Of a stretch of 64,000 nucleotides of DNA, positions 52,072 through 61,698 are shown piece by piece. The notes under the pieces are model-generated. The model was not told the origin of the DNA and made no database searches. It saw nothing but the letters and a program-made list of their open reading frames with translations. Position 1 is the first letter of the stretch. Each line of letters starts with the position of its first letter. This DNA comes from G963675935 sp963675935. Lineage in GTDB: Bacteria > Planctomycetota > Planctomycetia > Pirellulales > Thermoguttaceae. The position numbers were made by a program, and so were the translations under genes. The DNA lies in contig CAXXPV010000003.1 of assembly GCA_963675935.2 (NCBI GenBank), positions 1-64,000 of the forward strand, written 5' to 3'.

Positions 52072-53365
52072 AGTTCATCACGGAGACTGCTTGGAGATTT
52101 TGCGCGGCATGCCTTCGGGCGAAGCTCGCTTGATCTACCTGGATCCCCCGTTCTTCACTCAGAAGACCCATTCACTCCGCACGCGGGATCGTACGCAAGA
52201 GTATTCCTTTGATGATCTCTGGGTTTCGCATGAAGACTACACGCAGTTTTTGTTTGCACGGTTAAGGGAGTTTCACCGGGTTCTTGCCGATAATGGTTCG
52301 ATTTTCTTTCACTGCGACCGTCGGGCGTCTCACATCGCGCGCGCCTTGCTGGATAGAACCTTTGGTCAAGAGAACTTTCGTTCGGAAGTTATTTGGCACT
52401 ACCGGCGGTGGTCGAATTCGCAGCGATCGCTCCTCCCCGCTCATCAGACGCTTTACTTGTATTCCAAGTCCGCGGAATATGTCTTCAACGCAGAATATGG
52501 AGAGTACTCGCCGTCGACTAACGTGGACCAGATATTGCAACGGCGGAAGCGCGACGAATATGGCAAGTCGACCTACGACCGCGACGCGGCCGGCGGAGTC
52601 ATTACAGGCAGCGCCAAGAGGGGTGTGCCTCTCTCCGATGTGTGGGACATTCCCTTCCTCAATCCAAAGGCCAAGGAAAGAACAGGGTATCCGACCCAGA
52701 AGCCCATTCTCCTGCTTGAGCGAATCATCAAGCTCGTGACCAATCCAGGGGATTTGGTCGTTGATCCGTTCTGTGGAAGTGGAACGACTCTTATTGCGGC
52801 ATTCCTAACCGGACGCAATGCCGTCGGCATTGACATTTCCAATGAAGCCGTCGAACTGGCAAGAAAGCGACTCGCAAACCCAGAGAAGACGGAGTCGTCG
52901 CTGATGGATGCCGGCCGCGAGTCGTACCGCAACGTGGATGGGAGGGCACTCGCGTTATTGGACGGATTGAACTGTGTTCCAGTGCAGCGCAACAACGGTA
53001 TCGACGCGATACTTGCCGAGAACTGTCAGGGACGTCCGGTACCGGTACGAGTTCAGCGGCGGCACGAGTCGGTATCCGAGGCAGCCGATATTCTTGCCCG
53101 TGCTGGGTGGACCAAACACGCAAGGACAATGATACTAGTTATCACTCATCGAGGGGGCGAGTTGCCGTTCGGCGAGGCGTTGCCCCCCGGCATACTTGCC
53201 GTGGAAAGCCCGGCATTGCAGATCCGGGAGACATTATTGAATAGGATAAGCGTTGCATGCACTACCGCAAACTCGGCAAAGCAAACCGGGACGTCTCGGA
53301 GATCGGCTTCGGCGGCTGGGCACTCGGCGGACAGTGGGGCGGACAAGACGACAACGACTCCGTAG
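52061..53365 (+). CDS. Site-specific DNA methyltransferase (beta-class, N4/N6)
   Basis: A 434-residue methyltransferase. The catalytic motif IV is LIYLDPPFFTQKTH near residues 27-36; motif I, which binds SAM, is VVDPFCGSGTTLIAAFLTGR near 228-247, so the order is IV before I, as in the beta class. YPTQKPILLLERII is the usual motif X region. It protects the host site from the adjoining endonuclease. The last 37 codons run in another frame through the start of an aldo/keto reductase remnant (from 53257), so the native stop may have been lost and the C-terminus (CTTANSAKQTGTSRRSAS) is probably foreign. Confidence 0.88.
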   Translation: MDAEVHHGDCLEILRGMPSGEARLIYLDPPFFTQKTHSLRTRDRTQEYSFDDLWVSHEDYTQFLFARLREFHRVLADNGSIFFHCDRRASHIARALLDRTFGQENFRSEVIWHYRRWSNSQRSLLPAHQTLYLYSKSAEYVFNAEYGEYSPSTNVDQILQRRKRDEYGKSTYDRDAAGGVITGSAKRGVPLSDVWDIPFLNPKAKERTGYPTQKPILLLERIIKLVTNPGDLVVDPFCGSGTTLIAAFLTGRNAVGIDISNEAVELARKRLANPEKTESSLMDAGRESYRNVDGRALALLDGLNCVPVQRNNGIDAILAENCQGRPVPVRVQRRHESVSEAADILARAGWTKHARTMILVITHRGGELPFGEALPPGILAVESPALQIRETLLNRISVACTTANSAKQTGTSRRSASAAGHSADSGADKTTTTP

Positions 53366-53475
53366 CCGCACTGAACAAGGCCATCGACCTCGGGCTGAAC
53401 TTCATCGACACCGCCGAGGGCTACGGCGACGGACGCAGTGAACGGGTTATCGCCCGCGTGGGAACGAGAACGTAG
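53257..53475 (+). pseudogene. Aldo/keto reductase, N-terminal remnant
   Basis: A 72-residue frame with an unmistakable aldo/keto reductase start: MHYRKLGKANRDVSEIGFGG, DDNDSVAALNKAIDLGLNFI and DTAEGYGDGRSERVIARV. A functional enzyme needs about 300 residues and a Tyr-Lys-His-Asp set; only the first strand, the Asp in DTAE and the Tyr in GYG remain. The break coincides with a fragment of the GTTCCCACGCTCCGCG repeat family (GCGTGGGAACGAGAACG at 53457-53473), which supplies the last codons and the TAG. It overlaps the methyltransferase 3' end. Confidence 0.85.
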
Positions 53476-53480
53476 CCGTG

Positions 53481-54500
53481 CTACCCGTGCATCGACAGCG
53501 GCACGAGCCATTGCTCGAAGAATGCGGCGATGGTTTGAAGCCGAACGCCACGCTCCCAACAACATTGGGCAATCACGCCGCCTTGCCCGAAATCCAACTG
53601 CCGGCGCGTCGCAAGCGCCGACTCGCGGAACTCCTCGGCCGTGCCCGGATTGTGGAAACGATCTCGGTCGCCTTCGCCCCAGAACGTCACCCGGCCGCGA
53701 TAGCGCTTGGCCAGCCGCTCGACGTTCATCAGATGCAGTTGCGAATGGATCGCGTCGATTTCGAGTTTCACCAGGTCGCTGAAGATGTCGAGGATGTTGC
53801 CGCCGGAGCGGAAGAAGACAAACTTGTCCTTGGCGTGTAGGATTTTGCAGTAGTCGCGGTACATCGGCCGAAACAAATCGCGCCACATTTCCGGGGCGAT
53901 CAGCAGCCCCTCGGGCGTGCCCCAATCGTCGCGGAACGCCACGCCATCGACCTCCGTCGCCGCCCAAAGTTCCAACTCCTTGCAGGCGAAATCGTGGAGC
54001 ATCGCCAGCAGGGCGCGGATGTCCTTCGTGCCGCGGGCAAGATCGACCAGGGCCGTCTCGCCCCGCAACTGCCGCAGACGGTCGAAGGGACAAACTTCCG
54101 ACCAGGCCAACACGAAACGATTGGTCGTCGGGCAAAACTTGTCGGCCTTGGCGAATCGGGCGTGTTCGAGCAACTCGGCCGGCGGCAGATACGAAGCAAT
54201 TTTGCTCGCGTCCTTCAAGGGCGACTGCTTCAGCTCGGGCGGTGCGCCGTCCTGGGCGACATGCCAAACGCATCCCCAGGCGTCGGTGTGTTCGCCGGCC
54301 TTGCCCGGCTTGCCTTGCGACCGCTTGCCGTGCGCGGGCGCGGCGTCGGCGATCACAATGTCGCTGGGAAAGCGGGCGTGCATCTCCGCCAGTTCGTCGG
54401 CCGGGGGAGCGTCGCCGCCGGCCGAAAACCAAAGGTCTCGCGGCACTCGCGGGACGGGTTCAAAATTGAGGGTTTTGACAACCAATTCGCGCGATGTCAT
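53481..54500 (-). CDS. Uroporphyrinogen decarboxylase-like protein
   Basis: A 339-residue protein from ATG 54498-54500 (MTSRELVVKTLNFEPVPRVP); the frame upstream is repeat-derived (TASQGQ twice). It matches the UroD/MtaA-type TIM barrel: PRDLWFSAGGDA, TNRFVLAWSEVCPFDRLRQL, DGVAFRDDWGTPEGLLIAPE and FFRSGGNILDIFSDLVKLEI. Such proteins in planctomycetes are rarely true haem enzymes; many act as corrinoid-linked methyltransferases or have unknown roles. No haem gene lies nearby. It converges on the reductase remnant, 5 bp away. Confidence 0.85.
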   Translation of the reverse strand: MTSRELVVKTLNFEPVPRVPRDLWFSAGGDAPPADELAEMHARFPSDIVIADAAPAHGKRSQGKPGKAGEHTDAWGCVWHVAQDGAPPELKQSPLKDASKIASYLPPAELLEHARFAKADKFCPTTNRFVLAWSEVCPFDRLRQLRGETALVDLARGTKDIRALLAMLHDFACKELELWAATEVDGVAFRDDWGTPEGLLIAPEMWRDLFRPMYRDYCKILHAKDKFVFFRSGGNILDIFSDLVKLEIDAIHSQLHLMNVERLAKRYRGRVTFWGEGDRDRFHNPGTAEEFRESALATRRQLDFGQGGVIAQCCWERGVRLQTIAAFFEQWLVPLSMHG

Positions 54501-54808
54501 CGGGATGCCGTTTTGTCCTTGGGAAGCCGTTTGTCCTTGGGAAGCCGTTTGCGTTTCAACGATTATGAGGGCAGTCGTCAGCGGGGGCAGGCAATTGGGA
54601 AAATTATACCACGGCAAACGCCACGTCAACGGCCTGGCAAAAATAATCTTCCCCAAATCTCCCGCACCCCCCCGGTTGGCGAGCTATAATTACATGGGCT
54701 GTAGGAGGCGACTCCTGTTGCCGATTCCGCCTGTTTTCGCGTAATCATCGACGACTGGAGTCGCCTCCTACAATCAATTCTTCGACGGCTGGCGAAAGGA
54801 ATCCGACA
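54501..54808. other. Divergent intergenic region with a tandem repeat and a hairpin
   Basis: About 308 bases. TTTGTCCTTGGGAAGCCG is repeated in tandem at 54512-54529 and 54530-54547. A hairpin, TGTAGGAGGCGACTCC (54700) with GGAGTCGCCTCCTACA (to 54772), is another dispersed palindrome type. It contains the promoters of both flanking genes, which I cannot place. Confidence 0.65.
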
Positions 54809-55225
54809 ATGTCGCTGTTTTCACGAAATAAGTCGGCCAAGGTCCAGTCGCTGATACTCAAACTGGTCAATACGAATTGCCCGTCGATCGCGCTGCGCGA
54901 GGAAGACCTCCGGAAAGATCGCCGCATCAATCTTTCGTTGGTCGTCGCGGTGATTCCCCTCGAAGAGGGGAAGCTCCAGGCCAAACAAATGTTTACGGCC
55001 GTGAGCCGGGAGTTTTCCAACGAAGGGCTGTCCCTCATTCTCGACCGACCGCGCGGGTTTCATCAGGCCATTTTGGGGATTCGGATTGAAAGGGAGATGG
55101 TTTTCCTTCGGGCGGAAGCCAAACACTTAAGCCCGATGGGCGGCGGGTTCTTTCAGCTCGGGTTTCAACTGCTCGACGCCGTCTCGCCGGACAAATTCCC
55201 GGAACTCGCGAACGTCAGCCTCTAG
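54809..55225 (+). CDS. Conserved hypothetical protein
   Basis: A 138-residue soluble protein with no signal or membrane segment. VQSLILKLVNTNCPSIALRE, NLSLVVAVIPLEEGKLQAKQ, MFTAVSREFSNEGLSLILDR and HLSPMGGGFFQLGFQLLD look like a PilZ-like or related small beta-barrel fold: RREDLRKDRRINL could stand for the RxxxR switch and the later region for the barrel. That reading is tentative because the DxSxxG motif is absent. A GC-rich upstream hairpin precedes it. Confidence 0.6.
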   Translation: MSLFSRNKSAKVQSLILKLVNTNCPSIALREEDLRKDRRINLSLVVAVIPLEEGKLQAKQMFTAVSREFSNEGLSLILDRPRGFHQAILGIRIEREMVFLRAEAKHLSPMGGGFFQLGFQLLDAVSPDKFPELANVSL

Positions 55226-55235
55226 TCGCGAACGA

Positions 55236-55321
55236 GTAGGGTGGGACAAGCTTTAGCGCAGTCCCACCGGAGCAAAAGGATGCAACATGGTGGGACTGCG
55301 CTAAAGCTTGTCCCACCCTAC
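55236..55321. repeat. Perfect 33-bp inverted repeat, GTAGGGTGGGAC family, copy 3
   Basis: GTAGGGTGGGACAAGCTTTA... at 55236-55268 and its exact complement at 55289-55321 enclose a 20-base loop. It separates convergent genes, and its right arm provides the stop codon of metS. Confidence 0.95.
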
Positions 55322-55494
55322 CCGTTTTTCTCCTCTTCTTCTTCCTCTTCCACGTCGGGCGTTTCAATATCAACCTGCGAATGCAGATGCTCGGTCGAGC
55401 CGGGCGTCGCCACGACCCGATGAATGCACCACGCCAAAAGGCCGGTTACGCCGCCGACGGAAAGCGTCATCACAATCCATCCGCTGAGGCTCAT
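55318..55494 (-). CDS. MetS-like small subunit of an NSS transporter
   Basis: A 58-residue protein: one transmembrane helix (SGWIVMTLSVGGVTGLLAWC) and an acidic tail (VDIETPDVEEEEEEEKNG). MetS subunits accompany bacterial NSS transporters such as MetP and are needed for transport. The ATG (55492-55494) overlaps the transporter stop as ATGA, strongly supporting the pairing. The TAG stop lies inside the right arm of a dispersed palindrome, so the repeat defines the C-terminus. The long Glu run is encoded by GAAGAGGAAGAAGAAGAGG-type repeats. Confidence 0.82.
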   Translation of the reverse strand: MSLSGWIVMTLSVGGVTGLLAWCIHRVVATPGSTEHLHSQVDIETPDVEEEEEEEKNG

Positions 55495-57110
55495 CGTTTC
55501 GCCTCCTTCTTCTGTTGGATTCGTTCCGCCGATTTCCAGCGTTTCACCGATTGCGCCACCAGCAACAGGAACAGCAGGCCGACGACGATGCTGAAGCCGA
55601 TCGACAATTGCACCACGCCGTCTTGCGAAATTTGTTGTAATCGCGACGGCCGACCGGGATCCGGCTCCATGAAAAACTGCTGGCGAATCCAGAGACCGAA
55701 AATCACGAGCATATAGACGGGCGCCACGTATTTAATAATGAATTTCACAAAAGACGGGATGCGGATTTCCGCCCCGCGGCGCAACTCCTCGAAACCCCGA
55801 TCGACTCCCAACACCCAACCGAAAAGAATCACTTGGAACGTGGCCAGCACGTAGATGCAGAACGTGCCGATCCAAAAGTCGATCGTGTCGAGAGCCGCGA
55901 GCTTTTCCGAAAAATAAACGACAATTCCCGAGCCGACGGCCGTGATGAATCCCAACAGGGCCACCGACGCCTTCCGATGCAAGCCCAGCCCTTCCTCCAG
56001 CAACGCGATGGCCGGCTGAAGCATCGAAATCGAACTGGTGATCGCCGCCAAGAACAGGAGAAAAAAGAAGAGGAACCCGAATAGATTTCCGGCGGGCATC
56101 TGATTGAAAACATTCGGCAGCGCGATGAAACCCAGGTCGAACGTGCTGGAGGGCGTTTGCTTTCCGAAAAACACGAACGCCGCCGGCACGGTGATCAATC
56201 CGCCCAAGGCCACCTCGCAAAACTCGTTGCCCGCACAGGCCGTGAGGCTCGACAGCGCGATGTCGTCGTCTTTGTGCAGATAGCTAGCGTAGGTGATGAT
56301 CAGGCCGAAGCCTACCGAGAGGGAAAAGAAGATTTGGCCCGACGCGGCGAGCCACATCTCCCAATTCCCCAGCGACTGCCAGAGCGTGGCGTGCTGGGTG
56401 TTTAGGTTCCACATGAAGCCGAGGCCGTTCAGCACGTTTTGGTCAGGTTTGGCCGGGTCGGGCGTGCCGAGGGTCAGCACCCGGACCATCACGACGAGGG
56501 CGCAGACGATCAACGCCGGCATCGCCCATTTGCAGAACCACTCGATGCCCGCGCTCAAGCCGCGATAAATGAGCACGAAATTGGCGACGAAACAGATGGC
56601 CATGAACAACAAGGCGGAGCCGAGGACGCCTTCGCCCCGCGTGGAGAAGGCCTCGCCGTTGCCGCCGATGCCGACGAACGACACGAAGAATTTCGCGTAA
56701 CCGTTCGGATCGGTCCCGAAATCCATGCGGCCGAACAGGTAGCGGATCGAATAGGCCAGGCACCAGCCCTCGATGTAGACGTAGTACATATAGATCATGA
56801 CGGGCACGACGACGGCCAGGGCGCCGACGTAGGGGGCCGCGCGGTTTTTCCAGACAGCCCGATAGATGCCCGGCGGCGAGTTGAACCCGCGGGCGCCGCC
56901 GTAGCGGCCCATCGACCATTCGACCCAGGCGATGGGCAGCCCGAGCAGGAGGAAGGCAATGAAGTAGGGGATCATGAAGGCCCCGCCCTCGTACTGGGCG
57001 GCCAGTCCGGGGAAGCGGAGGAAGTTGCCCAGCCCGACCGCGCTGCCGGTGACGGCCAGGATAACCCCGATGCGCGAACCCCAGGCTTCTTTCTTGCGTT
57101 CTTGCGGCAT
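55491..57110 (-). CDS. Sodium-dependent NSS-family transporter
   Basis: A 539-residue transporter with about twelve helices. The N-terminal signature is plain: WGSRIGVILAVTGSAVGLGN followed by FLRFPGLAAQYEGGAFMIPY. Later FFSLSVGFGLIITYASYLHK (TM6 region) and ITSSISMLQPAIALLEEGL (TM8) carry sodium- and substrate-binding residues of the LeuT fold. It should import an amino acid with Na+. It starts directly after the CstA stop (1-bp junction at 57110/57111) and is followed by metS, so the three form one minus-strand operon. Confidence 0.94.
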   Translation of the reverse strand: MPQERKKEAWGSRIGVILAVTGSAVGLGNFLRFPGLAAQYEGGAFMIPYFIAFLLLGLPIAWVEWSMGRYGGARGFNSPPGIYRAVWKNRAAPYVGALAVVVPVMIYMYYVYIEGWCLAYSIRYLFGRMDFGTDPNGYAKFFVSFVGIGGNGEAFSTRGEGVLGSALLFMAICFVANFVLIYRGLSAGIEWFCKWAMPALIVCALVVMVRVLTLGTPDPAKPDQNVLNGLGFMWNLNTQHATLWQSLGNWEMWLAASGQIFFSLSVGFGLIITYASYLHKDDDIALSSLTACAGNEFCEVALGGLITVPAAFVFFGKQTPSSTFDLGFIALPNVFNQMPAGNLFGFLFFFLLFLAAITSSISMLQPAIALLEEGLGLHRKASVALLGFITAVGSGIVVYFSEKLAALDTIDFWIGTFCIYVLATFQVILFGWVLGVDRGFEELRRGAEIRIPSFVKFIIKYVAPVYMLVIFGLWIRQQFFMEPDPGRPSRLQQISQDGVVQLSIGFSIVVGLLFLLLVAQSVKRWKSAERIQQKKEAKR

Positions 57111-58949
57111 TTATTTCTTGCCCTTCACCAGTATCTCCCACCAACGCCGCACGGAGGCCGCGGCGATGATGACCGTCAACACGAGCATGATCGACGCCAA
57201 TACGCAGGCCAGCTTCATCATGAATTGTTGCGACGGATCGGTTTCGCCCCACCATGTCCTGATGCTTTCCACGCTGGCGGTGAACGTCGTCACCAACACG
57301 AACACCAGCGGGAGGAAGGTGCAAAGGGCGTAAATCCGCTTGGGGGCGTGCAGCAGCAGATAGGTCGTGCCGACGGCCAACGCGATCGTGGCCAGCAACT
57401 GGTTGGCGATGCCCAGCATCCGCCAAAGGGTTTCCAAATTTCCGATGTAAAGCAATCCGCCCCACAGGCCGCACACCACGACGCTCATCGTGATGTTCGT
57501 CGCCCAATGGGGATGATGGCCGATTTCAAAACGCGGGCTGAATTGGGCCGCGGTTTCTTGGAACACGAAGCGAGCCACGCGCGTGCCGGTTTCCAGCAAT
57601 GTCAGTATGAAAAGCGCCTCGAACATGATGACGAAGTGATACCAGTAGGCCATCAGCGTCTTCATCAACGGCAGGCTGGAAAACACCTTGGCCATGCCCA
57701 CCGCGAGCGTCACCGCGCCGCCGGTTCGGCCGACGAGCTTCTCTTGCACGCCCTCCTCCAAGGCCGGAAGTTCCTTGGGCGTCAAATCCCATTGGTGCTG
57801 CGTCTTGGCGTTAACCACCATCGCGTCGTACTTGACGACTTCGGCCGGCGTGGTCTCCGGCGTGTTGATGCGGAAGTAGTCGCCCGGCTCCAACGCACAG
57901 GCGGCTATCAATGCCGTCAACGCGACAAAACCTTCGAGAATCATTGCTCCATAGCCGATCGGGCGGATGTCCGATTCTTTGCTGATCATCTTCGGCGTCG
58001 TGCCCGAGGCGATCAAGGCATGAAACCCGGAAAGCGCCCCGCACATAATGACGATGCAGACAAACGGCCACACCGTGCCGGAAACGACCGGCCCGCCGCC
58101 GCTGACAAACGGCGTGGTGGCGGGCATTTTCAGACACGGCTGGGCAATGATAATGCCCACCGCCAAAATGGCGATCACCCCGATCTTCAAGTACGAACTG
58201 AGATAGTCGCGCGGACACATCAGCACCCAAACCGGCAGAATCGAGGCCAACGCCGCGTAGCTCGGCAAGATGATCGAAAGGTTCTTTTCGCTAAAGACCA
58301 GGTATTCGGCCAGAGGACCGTCGGCGAAAGGTTTTCCGCAAATGACGCCCAGCATGACGATGGTGACGCCGACAATCGAAGCTTCGCCGATCTTGCCGGG
58401 CCGAATTTTATACATCCACGCGCCGGTCAGCAGCGCCGCGGGGATGGTGGCGATGATCGTGAACATGCCCCAAGGGCTATGGCCCAACGCTTTCACCACC
58501 ACCATCGCCACGCTGGCCAGCACCGCGATGACGATGAACAGCGTGGCCACGGCCGTCGTGGCGCCGGCCACGGGACCGATGGTGTTGCGGGCGATCTTCG
58601 GCAATGTTTGGCCGTTGTTCCGCACCGAAGCCACGAGAACCACGAAATCGTGGACTCCGCCGGCGATGCACGCGCCGATGACGATCCAGATAAAGCCGGG
58701 AAAATAGCCCCATTGCGACGCTAGCACCGGGCCGATCAGCGGGCCGGGGCCGGCGATGGCCGCGAAGTGATGCCCGAACAACACGAGCTTCTTCGTCGGA
58801 TGGTAGTCCACGCCGTCGCGCAGCCGATAGGCGGGCGTGGGGTTATCGTCGTTGAGTACGGCCACTTTCGCGGCCAAAAACGCCCCATAGAACCGATAGG
58901 CGATAAGGAATGCCGCCAGCGCGGTAAGTATGAGCCAGAGCGAGTTCAT
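57111..58949 (-). CDS. cstA: CstA-family carbon starvation transporter
   Basis: A 612-residue membrane protein. ATG 58947-58949 is preferred to the start 210 bp upstream, whose extra residues look non-coding. Signatures: PTKKLVLFGHHFAAIAGPGP followed by LIGPVLASQWGYFPGFIWIV, GACIAGGVHDFVVLVASVRN, and SGFHALIASGTTPKMISKES. CstA and BtsT-like proteins import peptides or pyruvate during nutrient limitation. It is the first gene of the operon with the NSS transporter and metS, suggesting coordinated uptake of nitrogen and carbon compounds. Confidence 0.93.
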   Translation of the reverse strand: MNSLWLILTALAAFLIAYRFYGAFLAAKVAVLNDDNPTPAYRLRDGVDYHPTKKLVLFGHHFAAIAGPGPLIGPVLASQWGYFPGFIWIVIGACIAGGVHDFVVLVASVRNNGQTLPKIARNTIGPVAGATTAVATLFIVIAVLASVAMVVVKALGHSPWGMFTIIATIPAALLTGAWMYKIRPGKIGEASIVGVTIVMLGVICGKPFADGPLAEYLVFSEKNLSIILPSYAALASILPVWVLMCPRDYLSSYLKIGVIAILAVGIIIAQPCLKMPATTPFVSGGGPVVSGTVWPFVCIVIMCGALSGFHALIASGTTPKMISKESDIRPIGYGAMILEGFVALTALIAACALEPGDYFRINTPETTPAEVVKYDAMVVNAKTQHQWDLTPKELPALEEGVQEKLVGRTGGAVTLAVGMAKVFSSLPLMKTLMAYWYHFVIMFEALFILTLLETGTRVARFVFQETAAQFSPRFEIGHHPHWATNITMSVVVCGLWGGLLYIGNLETLWRMLGIANQLLATIALAVGTTYLLLHAPKRIYALCTFLPLVFVLVTTFTASVESIRTWWGETDPSQQFMMKLACVLASIMLVLTVIIAAASVRRWWEILVKGKK

Positions 58950-59063
58950 CGTGTGGTATCTCCCAGAATCCCTCATCATATTGCGCGCCGAACGTTCTCG
59001 CAACCGCGGGACTGCTGGACAGTCGCGGAATACTGCATGATAATGTAACGCTCGCACTCGTAG

Positions 59064-59095
59064 TAATAGCCGGGGGCCAACGGCCCGCGGAATGT
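59064..59095. repeat. Palindromic repeat, AATAGCCGGGGGCCAACGG family, copy 1 (one arm)
   Basis: AATAGCCGGGGGCCAACGGC followed by CCGCGGAATGTG. A full two-arm copy lies at 60261-60364, so the two bracket mtnA. Confidence 0.85.
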
Positions 59096-59164
59096 GCTTT
59101 CCATTATCATCGCCCCCGACATGAACTACCTGACGGTCAATCAACGACAATCCCATCAAACTCC

Positions 59165-60214
<1,050 letters not shown>

Positions 60215-60260
60215 AGATACCCTTTCCACAATAGCCTGCGGGGTGGTATGCTTGCAGAGC

Positions 60261-60364
60261 AACAATAGCCGGGGGCCAACGGCCCGCGGTCGTTATGTTA
60301 AAATGGTCGGATTATTCGAGTTTTGAAGCCACATTCCGCGGGCCGTTGACCCCCGGCTATTGTT
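60261..60364. repeat. Palindromic repeat, AATAGCCGGGGGCCAACGG family, copy 2
   Basis: AACAATAGCCGGGGGCCAAC (60261) pairs with GGGCCGTTGACCCCCGGCTA (to 60364). It sits between mtnA and the M50 protease gene; the right arm runs up to the latter's leader. Confidence 0.92.
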
Positions 60365-60404
60365 ATTTCGCTCCAACTTTGCTTTCCACGAGATTCCCAC
60401 CCTG

Positions 60405-61370
60405 ATGACGACCGACGCTGAAACGCCACCGCCGCCCGATAGGCCCCGCCACGTCCGCTTGCCGGTCTTCCTGCTCGTGGCCACGTGCTTATCGACGTTT
60501 TGGGCGGGCGCCGCCGACTGGAACCCGACCGGCTACGCCGAACTGGTCTATGGGAACATTGCGGGCCATTGGTCGGAAGGTTCATGGGTCGCCCTACTGT
60601 TCGGTTGGAACACGGCCAACGCGACGATGGACTGGTGGCAGGGCTTTCGCTACATGGGCGTCGTGATGGTTATTTTGTTGGCCCACGAGATGGGCCACTT
60701 TCTCTTGGCCCGGCGAAATCGGATTCCCGCCAGTTTGCCCTACTTCATCCCGCTGCCGATTATTCCGTTTGGAACCTTGGGCGCGGTGATCGGCATGGAA
60801 GGCTCGCGGGCGAATCGTCGCGAGATGTTCGACCTTGGCATCGCCGGCCCTTTGGCGGGTCTGGCCGTGACGCTGCCCGTGCTGTGGGTCGGCGTTTTGG
60901 AATTGAAGGCCGTGCCCGACGCGGGCCAATACTTCTGCTTCCACAATCCCTTGGTTCTTCAATGGCTGATCGAATGGATTCGGCCCGACTATCCCACGCC
61001 CGACGTGATTTGGCTCAACCAATTCAACTCGTTCCTGATGGCCGGCTGGGTCGGTCTTTTGGTGACGGGGCTGAATATGCTGCCGGTCAGCCAGCTCGAC
61101 GGCGGACACGTGTCCTACGCCCTGCTGGGTCGCCATGCTCACACGCTTGCCCGCACGCTGTTGATCGGGGCGATTGTGTACGTCCTGGCCACGGAGAGTT
61201 ATTTTTGGATTGTGATGCTGGTGCTGGTGATTCTGCTTGGCGCCGATCATCCGCCGACGGCCGACGACGCCTGCAAGTTGGGTTGGCCGCGCCGGCTGCT
61301 GGGCTGGGCGGCGCTGTTGATTCCGCTTTTGTGTTTTTCGCCGTATGGAATCACGCCGGCGGGGCATTGA
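60405..61370 (+). CDS. M50-family (site-2-protease-like) membrane metalloprotease
   Basis: A 321-residue protein; ATG at 60405 starts a short hydrophilic lead (TTDAETPPPPDRPRHVRL). About six helices follow. The zinc motif H94EMGH98 lies in VVMVILLAHEMGHFLLARRN, and the third ligand Asp in GLNMLPVSQLDGGHVSYALL. Intramembrane proteolysis of regulators or signal proteins is expected. It lacks a PDZ or CBS domain, resembling the compact archaeal/plant EGY-like forms (PYFIPLPIIPFGTLGAVIGM is typical). Substrate unknown. Confidence 0.9.
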   Translation: MTTDAETPPPPDRPRHVRLPVFLLVATCLSTFWAGAADWNPTGYAELVYGNIAGHWSEGSWVALLFGWNTANATMDWWQGFRYMGVVMVILLAHEMGHFLLARRNRIPASLPYFIPLPIIPFGTLGAVIGMEGSRANRREMFDLGIAGPLAGLAVTLPVLWVGVLELKAVPDAGQYFCFHNPLVLQWLIEWIRPDYPTPDVIWLNQFNSFLMAGWVGLLVTGLNMLPVSQLDGGHVSYALLGRHAHTLARTLLIGAIVYVLATESYFWIVMLVLVILLGADHPPTADDACKLGWPRRLLGWAALLIPLLCFSPYGITPAGH

Positions 61371-61399
61371 GCCGGGGGCGCAACTGTTCATGGGTAAGC

Positions 61400-61571
61400 C
61401 GGGGACTGGTCCATTTTTCGGAGAGAAAACGTGTTTTGCCGAAAAACGCCAAGCCGAAAACATGGACCTGTCCCCTTCTCGCGGCACCAGGGGGACAGTC
61501 CCATTTTCACGGCGATAAAGCGTTTTTCAAACACGATGTCTCTCTCGCCGTGAAAATTGGGACAGTCCCCT
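61400..61571. repeat. Two adjacent palindromic repeats of the GGGGACTGGT and GGGGACAGTC types
   Basis: GGGGACTGGTCCATTTTTCG with ACATGGACCTGTCCCC (61400-61475), then GGGGGACAGTCCCATTTTCA with TGAAAATTGGGACAGTCCCC (about 61488-61571). The first is the intergenic relative of copies found inside asnB, the FecR gene and the radical SAM gene. Confidence 0.9.
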
Positions 61572-61698
61572 GTGAACGGTTACGCCGGGGCGTTGAGAAC
61601 TCCCCTTACCTCTTGGGCCGTTTGGGGTTACAATGGGGTTTCGTCATCTGCCGGCCCGTCCCGTGGTTTATTGGTCCAACGCATCCTGGGAGCCGTTC

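Noticed and set aside
56439..58724. 761-residue plus-strand open frame
   Set aside because: It is a high-GC shadow antisense to the NSS and cstA genes, with His/Asp/Arg-rich low-complexity sequence.
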